A stretch of DNA of 64,000 bases from Gentiana macrophylla (GCA_026214975.1 CM047808.1:61530583-61594582), one strand, 5' to 3'. Shown: positions 1-12,003, numbered from the stretch's first letter. Numbers and translations: made by a program. The notes: a model not told the origin generated them from the sequence alone.

Positions 1-854
1 CAACGTTGCTGTAGTGAATCCCAGTTCAGGTTTCCTAAAACATGCCTCGGTAAACCGGTATTGAACGCCGGGTTACCGGGTTACCGGGGGTGGCTTTTCC
101 TAATTTCTGGATCTACATTGCTCAGTACGATTAAAATAAGTAAATTATGGGGTTGTTAAACATGTAGATTAAATAAAACATATATATATGAACAGATCTA
201 CCATACTGAAGATAATAAAGGAACGTTCAATGCTTCATACCTTCAACAATGGAGATCTACCTCGATCTACTCAAGCTAGAGATGATGGAAGAAGGGAGAA
301 AACCGAAATCAACTCTCCAAAGCTCAAGAAAACATTATTTCATAATAATTGTATAATAAAATTGAAAACAATTGAGTGCTTATGAAAACTTATGAATAAT
401 ATGAAGAACTCTGTTAATGCGGCCTTATATAGATACAAGGACCGACATAAGACTCTCTAAAACCCTAACTGACCTAGATAATGCGGCAGAATCAATTTCG
501 TGTTCCACAAGTCACTGGTTTACCGGGCCAAGCCTTCGGGTTACCGGGCCTTCTTTTCTTCCATTTCTTCAGCAGACTTCTTCTTGGACTTCAATCACTT
601 GGCCCAATGTGCTTCTTTTGGTCTAGATCCTTTCTCCAGTGCTCTAGATTTGGTACATCCCATAAAACACGCAAAACGTGACAAAACAGTACCAAAACAT
701 CGGGAAAATAGCATAGATGCAGAATTACGATCCTGGAAACACTTACATAGCATTTAACACATATTACACATAATAACGAGCCTATCTATCCTCTCTTGAA
801 CAGAATTCGGGGTGAATATAGGTATAATTATTGGTACCATTTAGAGCGTCATCA
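1..854 (-). mobile_element. 3' LTR of Athila-like element 1 (partial, cut by window start)
   Basis: This segment is a direct repeat of 6225-6905 plus 31661-31805; shared stretches include the TCTGGATCTACATTGCTCAG block and the repeated TTACCGGGC motifs. Read on the minus strand, the LTR begins TGATGA at 854, right after a polypurine tract, and carries a TATA-like TATATAAG (complement of 424-431). The two copies differ by many substitutions and small indels, so the element is old relative to its neighbours. About 600 bp of this LTR should lie left of the window, judged from the other copy. Confidence 0.85.
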
Positions 855-855
855 A

Positions 856-868
856 CTACCCCCCACTT
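856..868 (-). other. Polypurine tract of element 1
   Basis: The complement reads AAGTGGGGGGTAG immediately before the LTR start. It matches the AAGTGTGGGGGAG-type tract of Athila/Tat elements, also seen in element 3 of this window. It is the expected plus-strand primer site and fixes the minus orientation of element 1. Confidence 0.75.
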
Positions 869-2060
869 AGCTTTCGATCGTCCCGAGCAAAAAGGCGAAA
901 AGAAAATAACACTCTGATCAATATACAAGTTAATTAAAAACAACTATGCCCCACTAAGCCAAGATCATGATCATGCCACTCGTTTCCATCAGTAACATAT
1001 TTAACACTATTCACGTCATGAGCCAACGTGTGTGTGCAATAACTTTCACAACCGTTTAGAAATGTAGACAATCTCACATTACGTCAACCCGTAGTCGGAC
1101 TAACCAGTCTCGAACATGCATTTGTTAATTAATTGAGCTGGCAAGGCAGATCGAGAACCGAGCATATACTACTCTTAGGCTCATGTTTATCGGTCTATGC
1201 AAAAGTCGTGCGTCCTACACTCCATCGACTAAGATATTGCCAAAGAGAATATAGATGTATATATTTCAATGCACTTCTCTTTCTTGGCGGGTAAACTCTC
1301 GTTGATTTATCTATCCTCACGGCCCCACTCATGATAAACTACCGAATCCAAAATTACATTGTCTTTCTAAGCGTTGGTGGAACATGATTCGTGATGAAGC
1401 CAGGGTCAACTCTAGTCAAAGAAATATGCTATCGACTACACACAATAGAAGTGAGTTATACGTGCTTAAAATGGTGGCTCATAACAGAATATGTGCTTAA
1501 TATGCCACTACTTCAAAAGTGGAAACTTTCTCTTACCCATGCAAAGTAAAACAAAGATGAAGTCAATTAACTCTAAAAGATCAAAGATATCATAATTTTT
1601 TGAAATTCTATCGAAAGGAATCAAAGTCTAAGTGGTGAATCGTGCATCAAAAAGAATCAACACAATCACGCAATTCACAGAATATAATGCTAGAAAGCTA
1701 AGTGACATTCCCGTACCCCCCCACTTAATCGAAACATTGTCCCTAATGTGTAAGATGGAAAATAAAAAAATAAAAAGGAACTTAGCTTCGGTTAATCGTG
1801 GAACCATGGAAGAATCGGATCGTCGTATAAATCATCGGGCTCATGTAAGTAGTCCATGAAGAATCAACGCTAAATATCTCAAACAAACCAAGAAGAATAG
1901 TGGTGACAAGAAACTGTATAATCAAATAGTGGCAGTAAAAGAGAAAATAAATTACTCCAAAACAATTTAAGCCGACAAAATCATTATAATACAAAATTCT
2001 GCTACATCAACTAGATAGGAAATAAAACAAATGGAAAACAACAACAAAAAGAGGTAAAAG
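869..2060. other. Non-coding 3' region of element 1
   Basis: This stretch between the last ORF remnant and the polypurine tract holds no ORF, repeat or RNA gene that I can support. Downstream untranslated space of this kind is common in Athila-type elements. Confidence 0.5.
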
Positions 2061-3247
2061 CTAGTCTCCATCAGAATAGACCTCACACTCGTCTCTTTGC
2101 TCAAAACCGGGAGGTGGACTAGAACTGGAGGCAGCGGAGGCTGAAGAGGAAACTCTTTGACGATGGGCAGTCCTAGGTGGTGGGGTAGCAGGGGGAACTC
2201 CTAGAAAGTCAATAATCTGATCCATCTTGCTATGTAGACTCGCAATCTCTCGTGAGTGCTCCTCAAGACATGCTCTCTGAGTCCTCGGTGCACCATGCAC
2301 CGGAGTACGCTCCCTCTCTGCTCTAAACTGTCTATGTACTCTCGAAACAGACTGCGGACTGAGCTGCGGCTCAGGATCTTCCCAATCATCACTGACAAGC
2401 ATCTTCACATCGGCCACTAGAGCAAACATATCAATCATCGGCCCATATGGTAGCAGCTCTCACTCAAAAGTGGCGGCAAGCTCATGAATACGGCTATGCA
2501 TCAAAAGACCGTTGTTGATTGGGGCACCCGTCTCTAGATAAAACATCTACTCTACTCTCGACGTGGTGACAGAGACCGTATGGTTAGTCGGAAGAAGGCG
2601 TGCACCAACGAATCTATTGACCATTTTCCTGTCCCAAGATAGCTCATTCTCTTGGAAGTTGGTGGGGGCTCAAGCAGGATTACGCTTCCATTGCACCCCT
2701 AGAAATCAGCAACCATAACCATCCTCTCGAGATCGGCAATGTTGCATGAGGATGTGTACTCATCTGGGCCCACCGGTGGATTTCTAACCACAAAATGAAC
2801 GTTGATTCGCTCCATAGATAAGTCAACTTTAATACCGCAAACCATAGCAAATATGGCTCCGGGATTATGCGAAACGTAAGCATAGAATTCCCTTACCACC
2901 GTGGCATTCAATATAGCCGGTGCTACATCCATGTCCAATAAATCTTGTGCTTGTAAGGCCTCCGGCAATATCGACCCGCAATTGTCCAAATCTACCCCTC
3001 ATTCTCGAGCCACTGGCCTTGCGTTCCAATGGCCTCCAAAAGACTCGTAAATAGCTAATGAATGGAACTGCGGAACCTTGTCTATCAATGGATTGGCATC
3101 TTCATATACAGTTCGGTAACCACTTGGACGAACAGCTAACCATTGATGCTTAGGACCCATCCTGAATGAATACAGAACCTGATACAGAAGCTGTTTCTGG
3201 AAAACAACCCTCGGTAAATCGGAGGTAGGGTACGGTTTACCGGCCAA
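2061..3247 (-). pseudogene. Extra ORF of element 1, putative plant transposon protein domain (PF20167-like), broken
   Basis: Three minus-strand stretches (3247-2999, 2989-2699, 2438-2061) together resemble the domain annotated in plants as 'putative plant transposon protein'. Visible hallmarks are a VVREFYAYV segment, a following GIKVDLSMERIN strand, and, in interrupted frames around 2690-2450, a wild-type-like LLPTNHTVSV block. The C-terminus (2438-2061) is a basic, Ser/Pro-rich tail ending in an acidic patch. Stops and frameshifts separate the pieces. It lies between the protease remnant and the polypurine tract, where Athila elements often carry an env-like or extra ORF. The biochemical function of this domain is unknown. 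A decayed host gene is less likely because LTRs flank it. Confidence 0.6.
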
Positions 3248-4170
3248 ATTTTTCTAGATTTCTTTCTGGGATAGTGCCTCTGATGGTGGAAGAAGAAGAA
3301 TTTTAGCACTTCACCATAGCAGCAGCACTACCATTCAGTAACAGAGTTGGAAAATGGGTCTTTAGGGTGTGGAAAATTGAAAGGAAATGGTTTGGTAATG
3401 GTTGTGATTTGTTGGTGATAGTGGTGGTGATGGTGGCCGAATTTTAGAAAGGAAGAAGAAATGGGAGAAGTGTGGTGAATGTAAGAGATGTATTTAATAA
3501 GAATGATGATATTTTTTATGAAGGGGTGGTTTAAATAGGAAGAATGGAGTGAATGTGGATGGATTTAGTGGGATTGTGGGTAGAGAAGTTATTAGGGTGA
3601 GGGATTTGAGGAGGTGATTGATGGGACAGTGGTGTAGTTATGGTGGAGTGTGGGAAATGATGAAAATTTTGAAAAGAGGGGAAAATGGTTCGGTTTCTGC
3701 TGATTGACCGTATCTGGTGCAACGTGTGTCCTCCACGTGTCTCTAAAAATTCAGCTTTATAAACTGACGTTCAGAAATCTGAAAATCAAGCCTCGGTAAC
3801 CCAGAGGTTACCCTCGAGATACCGGTGGTATCCTTACCCTAGATTCTTTATCTGCCTTTGCTGCACTTCTTACCCAACCTTTCTGCTCAATTCTGACCTC
3901 AAATTGACTACCCTTTTATTCTTCAATTGTCATTTCCGACTCAAAACCTAACCTACTACACTAGAATCCGCACCGAGGTAAAAAAACCTTTCCACAACCA
4001 TTCAGTTTCAAGCCTAAGTTTGTGGTAGGATGAATAAAAGCCCGTCCTTTCATCTGGCAACTTTTATTCAATCCTACACTACCTAAGAGTTTGAAGAAAT
4101 AGTTCTGAGTTTATAGTCGCCAGCTCGACTTTCTTCAGATCTCCGATCATTCAAGGGTTGGAGCCTTAAC
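3248..4170. other. Non-coding spacer of element 1
   Basis: The stretch is low in complexity, with GGTGGT- and GAATGG-rich tracts on the plus strand. It contains several CGGTAACC/GGTTACCG patches like those in the LTR of the same element. Where an intact Athila element would have RT, RNase H and integrase, I see no such motif in any frame, so pol appears deleted rather than merely mutated. Confidence 0.5.
4022..4082. repeat. Short inverted repeat (hairpin)
   Basis: GTGGTAGGATGAATAAAAG at 4022-4040 is nearly complementary to CTTTTATTCAATCCTAC at 4061-4077 and beyond, with one bulge, leaving a loop of about 20 nt. It could be a small foldback remnant or an RNA hairpin in the element transcript. 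Confidence 0.6.
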
Positions 4171-5205
4171 TCACCAAACTTTTTCTCCAGAGGTTTTCAC
4201 TTTTAAAGAACCTTTTTGAGCTCTCTTCCTAGCACGCCTTTCCCTTTTAGCTTGTGTGCTAGGTCTACCTCTACGTCGAGAATTAGGCTTTAAACCCAAG
4301 GACTCCATGTTTCCCACTTTTAGCTCGACTCGTTCACTACGCAACATGGAAGGACTAGCTTCCGTGAGCATCTTGTCGTGGTCCTTCTCTTCTCTTTATC
4401 TCAGCATTAGTCTCATAAACTCTTGCTCAACGGTTTTTATGAAAACCTCTCTATGTTTATGCCTTTCGATTTCCAAAATCTCCACCTTTTTTGAAGCATA
4501 TGTCATCTTACCTGCTGTTTTCTAGGCGTTCTAAGATCCTAAAAGATACAACATCATTATTCAACCTTAGAGTAATCTCCCCTTTATCAAAATCCATTAC
4601 CGCCCTACTCATTGCTAAGAAAGGTCCTCCTAAGAGAACTGGGGCACTCGGGTCCTCAGGTACATCTATGACCGTGAAATCAATAGGATATGTGACCCTC
4701 CTGCATTAATTGTGCATTTCTTAAGCAAACCAGCAGGTATGTCTCTAGTTCTATCAACGAAGGTCATGGTCCTGGTTTGATTCATTACGATCGGAAGCAT
4801 GATCTTTTGACAGAGGGAATAAGGTAGAATATTGCAACTCGAGCCAGAGTCATAGAGACCTAATCCTACGGATATTCCATTAACAGAAATCGGGAGTCTG
4901 AACGTGCCAGGGCCTCTTAACTTCACCACGGTGTCTGCGTATGGGTAATACCCAGGCTCATAAAACATCATGTCAGTATCCTCTTCAGGATCATCCGAAT
5001 CATAATCCGTAGATGATATTTCAATTAACTCACAAGGAAACTCACCCGGACGATACGTGCTATACTCCTTTAAGTCATCTTCAGGCTCTTGCTTAATCAC
5101 TTCTTTCTCCTTTTCCAACCGTTTCTTTATAGTCTCAAAATGATCTCGTGCTTCAGATCTAGGGAACATGGAAATTGGTGTGATGTTCAATACCGTTGTA
5201 GGCAT
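4171..5205 (-). pseudogene. Aspartic protease region (gag-pol remnant) of element 1
   Basis: The frame opening at 5205 has an acidic linker (residues about 25-80) and then an Athila-type retropepsin. The segment LYDSGSSCNILP corresponds to the catalytic Asp region that Athila proteases usually show as D-x-G-A/S-S-x-N-L-M-P. A frameshift near 4700 moves the second half into another frame, where the flap and ILG-type strand of the protease (DFTVIDVPEDPSAPVLL) can be read down to about 4508. A Lys/Arg-rich linker (4371-4171) follows. No reverse transcriptase follows it, so the element was probably mobilised in trans when active. Capsid-like Gag is not recognisable upstream. Confidence 0.65.
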
Positions 5206-5589
5206 TTTGCTTGACTTGTTTGCTCTTTCTCAACTCTGAATGGATCGAATTCCTGAAGTGTTCTGATCAACCTGCAAAAAGATAAAATAAAAATAAGAAA
5301 AGGTTAGCAACTTCCGCTACAGCTGGGTGTGATCCCAACTGTTGCGGACCTACTAACTAAAATGAACAGGGAATAACACATAATAACAGGAACTGTACAT
5401 AAATCTATTTTCCAGGCCTCGGTAACTCGGAGGTTACCTTCAGGAAACCGGCCTTGAATTTTCTCTCTCTGGCAGTTTAACATGTGCAGGTTTGATACAG
5501 AACGACTCAAGACTCAAAATAAAATAAAATAAAAGAAAAACGACTTCTTGATTAGAATTAAAACGTTTATATTTAAAAATTGGCCATTG

Positions 5590-5607
5590 TCTCCAGAAAC
5601 GGAGCCA
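5590..5607 (-). other. Primer-binding site of element 1 (divergent tRNA-Asp type)
   Basis: On the minus strand the sequence directly after the LTR is TTTTTGGCTCCGTTTCTGG, a degenerate version of the TGGCGCCGTTGCCGGGGA site of element 3. Its spacing from the LTR end is the same as in element 3 (LTR ...CA, then AG, then a T-run). Positions 5206-5589 are the leader between this site and the first ORF and hold nothing else that I recognise. Confidence 0.6.
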
Positions 5608-5614
5608 AAAATCT

Positions 5615-6905
5615 TGATCACGTGTAAGTCACTAACGTCAATGTTACTAGCAAGAATACTAGGTACAGTATAGTAAATGCGAGTCAAGGTCGATCCCACA
5701 GAGACAATGCAACTTATAAGTATAAATGATTCTAACCTAATTAAGAAGAAACATTGAGGCGGTCATTGACCAACAATAACATAAAGGAAAACACACATGG
5801 TATTCTATCCCTCTCCTCACCGATCTACTAACTTGGATTAGTTAATCGTTATGTTTACTTCCCCACATAATTTCCTTAGATTAATCGCGAGCTTTTAATG
5901 ATTATTATCATATTTATCAGCTACGGGTGCAATTCCTAACCCTATCTACTCCGACAATGGCAGTAGACAATCTATATTCAAGCTACCCTCCTTAATTGGT
6001 CCGTAATAGCCCATATGCATAAAGAACTAGAACTGCCGATTTTGAGCACTAACTCATACCGCTAACCCACCTAGATAGTTGTCGACATTGACTAGCACAT
6101 TCCTAGGGTCCATTCAAGACTATGTCCTAATTAACACTTCACTAACAGTCCTTCATGTTAATTTATGAATTACAAATATTTCATTGACCAGGCCTACTAC
6201 TCGTTTTAATTATTCCTGCCGATCAACGTAGCTGTAGTGAATCCCAATTTAGGTTTCTTAAAACAAGCCTCGGTAAACCGGAATAGACCGCCAGGTTACC
6301 GGGGGCGGCTTTCCCTAATTTCTGGATCTACATTGCTCAGTACGATTAAAATAAGTAAATTATGGGGTTGTTAAACATGCAGATTAAATAAAACAAATAA
6401 ATATGAATAGATCTACCATATTGAAGACAATAAAGGAACGTTCAAAGCTTCATTCCTTCAACAATAGAGATCTAGCTCGATCTACTCAAACTAGAGATGA
6501 TGGAAGAAGCGAGGAAACCGAAAATAACTCTCCAAAGCTCAAGCAAAACTTTATTTCATAATAATTGTATAATAAAATTGAATATAATTTAGTGCTTATG
6601 AAAACTTATGAATCATTTGAAGAACTCTGTTAATGGGGCCTTATATAGATAAAATGACCGACTTAAGACTCTCTAAAACCCTAACTGACCTAGATAATAC
6701 GGTAGAATCAATTTTGTGTTCCACAAGATGCTGGTTTACCGGGCCTAGCCTTTGGGTTACCGGGCCTTCTTTTCTTCCTTTTCCTCAGCAGACTTCTTCT
6801 TGGACTTCAATCACTTGGCCCAATGTACTTCTTTTTGTCCAGATCCGTTCTTCAATTCTCCAGATTTGGCACATCCTATAAAACATGCAAAACAAGACAA
6901 TATAG
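5615..6905 (-). mobile_element. 5' LTR of element 1, first part (interrupted by copia element 2)
   Basis: On the minus strand this LTR ends ...GTGATCA at 5615, just before the primer-binding site. Positions 6225-6905 align with 1-690 of the window. The alignment stops at 6905, where copia element 2 begins with TGTTGG, and resumes at 31661. The TATA-like TATATAAG is conserved near 6640. The complete LTR would be about 1.45 kb. Confidence 0.85.
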
Positions 6906-8599
6906 TGTTGGAAAGGTGTCCTAAACCCAATCGGGTTGGACCGGATCGGACAGGGTCGGGTCATTTACAGTCTATTTAGTTCATGTAATAACTTTATTAT
7001 GATTAATAAAAGCACTTATGTTATTATATATTGTTTATCTTCATATTATTTGTTGTATATATATATAGTAACATCCCTAGAATCAATCTGTGATAGAGAA
7101 ACCATGATGGTGATTATGTCTCTAGTCTTACATATTATCAAAAGGGACATTGATAGTATAATCAGACTAGCACGTATTGGATGTCTTCTATCTTTTAGAA
7201 GATAGGGATAGATCTCGTCTATCGAAGTGTAGAGACACTTGACTGATGTGTGGGCGTGTATTAGAGAATGCGACGTCGTCCAGGTCGACCCACTTACATT
7301 AAGTGTCACACTATGTGGCGGTTGTGTAATTATCCTGTTGACCAGAGTCTTCATGGCATCACGGTGTGGATTGTCATGCTTTGACACTATTGAGATTTCT
7401 CCTAACCACGGGGCGATCATGCGGTAGTGATTGGGTATGATATTGAAGCATGCGGAGTATACATGATTGGTCGTCCGGGAATCGCATATCCTATGATTGG
7501 GATCGAATATCTTATAAGGAATGTCTAGCTCTCGAGAATCTTTGCAAAGTGGGAGTAAATATGTTATTCCGAGAGAGCATGATATCCAGATTATAAGATA
7601 CGATCGTTGATGTATTGACACTCGAGATACGATCGTATGGATATTATTACAGCGATAGGATTGTAAGTTACAAGGTAACTGCTTCACATGAAAGGTAGTA
7701 GTCATTGCTTTTGACTCTTCCGATTATTGGGGGTCACGGTGTGTTGCTAGACGCTATCCCGTGATAGTTAGGTATGAAGGGCATTTTAGTAAATTGCACT
7801 TTGTTTCTACGGCCAACATATTCGGAAGCCTATCGGGTCACATACATATGAACATCGAGTCAGATTAAAATGCGGTTATAGTTGATAACCAAATAAGGAA
7901 AGTTTATCTCTAGACTATAAAGGTTATAGTGGTAAATTAATCTGGTGGTATTTATTTATTATGAATAAATAAAATACAAGATATTAATTTTGTACAAATT
8001 ATATTAGTTAAAGAATATTCCGGAAGTCAATTGGTTGACTAATTGGGCGCCACTTTTAAGTGTGTAGGATACACTTGGATTGTGCACTTTAATTAATAAG
8101 ATTGTCATAATATTAATATAAGATATTAATTGATTTTGGAAAAATAGATTTATGGTAATAAGATAATTATAATCAATATAAGATAATGGCAAAATAAATT
8201 ATAATTAAAGAGATAACCATATGGGGCACCACTTTTGACTATAAATAAGAGGTGGGTGTCAAGCACTTTTGTACAACACAATTGCAAGAGCTCATAGTTC
8301 TTGTGTAAAATAGAGAGCTATCCATAGTGAGTTTGTGAGGGAAGAAAAGGCCCGGTCTAGCAGCCGGAGTTTTTCCGATAGCAATCCAAGGAGGTTTGTG
8401 GATTAGCGATAGAGGCCGGACGCATGGACGGCTTGCTCATTGAACTACTCTCCGTTCGCGATCAAAGCGACGATCTTATAGATCATCTGAGGTATAACCG
8501 TCAAACTGCTTAAGGTGTTTATTGCATTAAACAAAGAACGATCTAGAAAAGGAAATCAAATTTTAAATTCCGCTGCGTTAAACTAGTGATTTCCTAACA
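6906..8599 (+). mobile_element. 5' LTR of Ty1/copia element 2
   Basis: The LTR starts TGTTGGAAAGG and ends CCTAACA, followed after one base by a canonical copia primer-binding site. It is repeated at 30300-31660. A TATA box (TATAAATA at 8240-8247) lies upstream of the probable transcript start. Relative to the 3' copy it lacks about 46 bp near 7115 and about 15 bp near 7520. The 5-bp flank TATAG (6901-6905) would be the left target duplication; the right partner is lost. Confidence 0.9.
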
Positions 8600-8600
8600 G

Positions 8601-8613
8601 TGGTATCAGAGCC
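8601..8613 (+). other. Primer-binding site, initiator tRNA-Met type
   Basis: TGGTATCAGAGCC lies one base after the 5' LTR. This is the standard sequence complementary to the 3' end of plant initiator tRNA-Met used by Ty1/copia elements, and it fixes the plus orientation of element 2. Confidence 0.95.
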
Positions 8614-10565
8614 AGACTTCGAGCATAGGCAATAAGCATAAATTAATTGCGTAGTATTTAATCGATAGATGCAAGATTTAAATCACGAAACGTTAAAACA
8701 AAAAAAAAGGGTTTATGGGGGGCTCGGCCGACTGGCGGCAGCCCCCTTCCTCTATGGTGGCGGCGGCGGCGGTGGCCCTGTGGTCGCCGTCTGTCGGCTG
8801 TCCTCTTCCAATGGGAGATCGACCCTTTTCGTTTTGTGATATTTATTGTGCATAGATATCTCGTTTGTTTAGTTGTGTCACATGGCCAACCAATGGTTCA
8901 AATAGTTTGACCATTGGGAAACCATTTGGCATATTGGCTTTCGAAATTTCGATTTGGAATAGGCTCAGGCCCTTTTCAAATATTTGATTTGTAAAGGCCT
9001 GAGTTCAAGCCACTTCCAAAATTTTGATTTTGGAAAGTGGCTGTGCCTAAACTAAAATTATTTGGCCTTTCCAAATATTTGATTTGGAATAGGCCTAGGC
9101 CCTTTTCAAATATTTGATTTGTAAAAGGCCTAGGCCCAGGCCACTTCCAAAATTTTGATTTTGGAAAGTGGCCAGGCCTAGACTAAAATTATTTGGCATT
9201 TCCAAATAGTTGATTTGGAATAGGCCTAGGCCCTTTTCAAATATTTGATTTGTAAAAGGCCTAGGCCTAGGCCACTTCCAAAATTTTGATTTTGGAAAGT
9301 GGCCAGGCCTAAGCTAAGTTTAGTTTTGGAAAGGAAACAAATAGGAGACTTTGTAATTTTAATTTTATTTTGAATAGTTCAAATTTAATTGAAATTAAAA
9401 TCGACTTAAAATTAAATGTTAATTTTATTTTTCGATTAAGTCATATAATTAATTAAAGGTTATTTAATTATTTGATGTGATAAAATAAAGACGCATGAGT
9501 AGTTAAAATTAGAATTTAATCTTTTTCATAAGATAAAATTGTATGGACTGGATGTGTAGATATAATGTGATTATATGGACCCCGATTGATCATGGACTCG
9601 GCCAATAGGATAGATGGGAATGTTTTCTTTATGTTGGTTTTTGAAAATTGTCCTAGGCCATTATGAAGAACGTGACCTAGTTTACTTTTTGCATTTATCC
9701 CATTCCCGTTAGCTCCCCCGTGTGCGGCGGGTGTAATTATTAGATAAATTATTATGTAACAAGAATAGAGCAAGAAGTTGAAGACCAAGGAGAGATAAAG
9801 AACCCATTGGCGTACAGCAATAAATATCCTATTGGCGGTTGCAGATACCCTTAGTTTGTGACCCGCGGTTTCATCAGTTTGTATTCGAAACCGCACCTAG
9901 GAAATGTCCATGATCATACCGGTTATTTTATGCGCTGAATGTTGTGTATGTTTTACTTTATATGATATCGTAGTAATATGCACATAGTAGATGAGACCAT
10001 AATTAAACCAAATTAATTAAGTGAATTAATTTAAAATTATTCCCACATCAAAAATCGAGCCAAATTTGTCTCCCAATATTATAATGACGGTGAAGAGCCT
10101 TTGTTCGGATCCAACTGATCGACCACCGTCGGGAGTTGACCTACCACGGGTATATCGTTATTATCGAGATTGATCGTTACGAGATCTCATGAATATTGGG
10201 TTACGACTCAACTAAAGTCTTTCGGTGATTGGCCACCGTCAGAACGCCTCGACTTTAGAGACAAGGGGTTGACTACCACATAGAGATGCGGACTGTCAAA
10301 GAGTTGACTAGTCAACCACTGGGAGTCGCATATGATGCGACTGGTAGGAGTACCTACCTTTCAAAATTGCCGAAGTTGATCGACCACCGTCGGGGATTAA
10401 GGCGACTAGATTGGATCCCAGCCACTAAAGAATTAAACGAATTCTTGAAAGCCAATTGGGAATAGTTTGCTAGTGGGCGTAAAACCTTATAAAATTTTAA
10501 GTGCGAATTTAGGGTTTTTATACCTGAGCTTTTACTTATTCTATCTTTATTTATTGTTGTAGAAA
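8614..10565 (+). other. Long untranslated leader of copia element 2
   Basis: About 1.95 kb separates the primer-binding site from gag. It starts with a GGCGGCGGCGGC-rich stretch (8757-8775), then the tandem array at 8953-9335, then AT-rich sequence. Three dispersed copies of a GACCACCGTCGG-like motif lie near 10120, 10230 and 10385. I see no ORF of interest. Confidence 0.7.
8953..9335 (+). repeat. Tandem array of about 130-bp hairpin-containing units in the copia leader
   Basis: Three units begin with TTTGGAATAGG at about 8953, 9083 and 9214. Each contains a near-palindromic AGGCCTAGGCC block and a strong hairpin made of CCACTTCCAAAATTTTG and its complement ATTTTGGAAAGTGG. Units 2 and 3 are closer to each other than to unit 1. 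Stable RNA stems in a retrotransposon leader may act in packaging, dimerisation or internal initiation; that role is inference. Confidence 0.85.
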
Positions 10566-11469
10566 ATGTCAAACAAATTGAACCTTCGTTTTATCTTCAA
10601 AAACAAGCTTGACGAAACTAATTTTCTCGATTGGGAAAGAAACCTCAAAATCGTTTTGAAGCACGAGAAGATTGGCTATGTCTTGGACGAGGCCCTACCA
10701 GAAAAGCCCGCTGAGGGTTCGGCTGCAGATGTTGTCGAGAAGTGCAACAAGCATCGCATTCGACAAGATCGATGCTACATGTATCATGCTTGCTTCTATG
10801 ACACCGGCTGCGCAGAAACAACATGAGTCTATGGACGCCTACTCTATCATGGTCCACCTGAAGGAACTTTATGCTTCTCGGTCTCGTGACGAGAGAGTAC
10901 GAGGTCTCGAAGGCCCTGTTTAGTTGTAAGATGGCATCCAGGCTCGCCGTGGGGTCACACGTGCTTAAGATGATCGGGTACATAGAGAGGCTTGGGAAAG
11001 TCGGGCCACAAATTGGAGCGAGAGTTGAGTATTGACTTGATTTCGCAATCTCTACCGATTCATTCTCGCAGTTTGTGATGAACTATCACATGAACAAGAT
11101 AGATTGCTCCCCTAGCGGAGTTATTGAACATGTTGAAAGCTGCCGAGGGCCTTTGTGGGGAAGGAAAGCAAGTGTTGCTGGTCACTTCAAGTAAGGGCAA
11201 GGCAAAAGCCCAGAAAAAGTCCAAGAATGAGAAGGCTACACCTAAGCCAATGCCTAAGATAGCGAAAGACAAATCCAAGGATGCTTGCTTCCATTGCAGT
11301 GAGACCGAACATTGGAGGAGAAACTGCAAAGGCTTCTTGAGTACCAAGAAGAAGCATTACGATGCTTCGACTTCGTGTATATTTATGATTGAGATCAACA
11401 TTACTTCTTCTAAGTCTAACCACCGGGTATTAGATCATGGTTGTGGTTCTTATATTTGTGTCTGAATAT
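10566..11469 (+). pseudogene. copia gag (UBN2-type) with zinc knuckle, running into protease start
   Basis: The ATG at 10566 opens a typical copia Gag N-terminus: a short leader, then a FLDWERNLKIVL segment. The frame is lost near 10750 and again near 10900, with a TGA near 11030. The C-terminal part (11124-11465) is open, Lys-rich, and has a CCHC zinc knuckle (C-FH-C-SETE-H-WRRN-C, about 11287-11328). The protease active-site segment follows as LDHGCGSYIC, where copia elements normally show LDTGCGSHIC; the Asp remains but the usual Thr is His. Multiple breaks make the product non-functional. Confidence 0.85.
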
Positions 11470-12003
11470 GCAGGCACTAAGAAGAGCTAGAGATCTGAAG
11501 AAAGGAGAGGTGGACTACACGCGTTGGAAATGGAGCAAGTGTCGCTGCTTGGCCGTAGGAGTTTATTTTCTTTCATTGCCCGAGTGGGCTAGTACTAGAA
11601 CTCAATAACTGTTATTTTGTTCATGCTCTTACGAAGAGTATTATTTCCATTTCCGCATTGGATGTTGATGGTTTTTCATTTATGTTTGAGAATAAATGTT
11701 GTTCTTTTTCACGTGATGGAATCTTTTATGGTACTGGCATACTTAGCAATGGTCTCTACATATTAGATATGAACGTTGACGTACTTAATATAAATTGCAA
11801 GAAAGCCAAAACAAATGACTTGAATGAATCCTACTTTTGGCATTGTAGACTTGGCCATATAAATAAGAATCGCATTTCCAAACTCCATAAAGATGGAATG
11901 TTGGATCAATTCGATTACGAATCGTTTGATACATACGAAGCTTGTTTGCTTGGCAAGATGACAAAGTCACCTTTTAGTGGCAAAGGGATAAGATCCAATG
12001 AAT
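11470..12003 (+). pseudogene. copia protease end and GAG-pre-integrase domain
   Basis: Positions 11470-11640 are frame-broken protease sequence. The frame at 11658-12005 encodes the pre-integrase zinc-binding region: WHCRLGHINKNRI supplies the H-x-x-x-H-like pattern and EACLLGKMTKSPF the distal cysteine side. It ends at a TAG (12003) in front of LELVHTD, the start of the integrase core. Confidence 0.8.

Noticed and set aside
7046..7705. Antisense open frame of 219 codons in the copia 5' LTR
   Set aside because: It lies wholly in LTR sequence, resembles nothing I recognise, and is not kept open in the 3' LTR copy.
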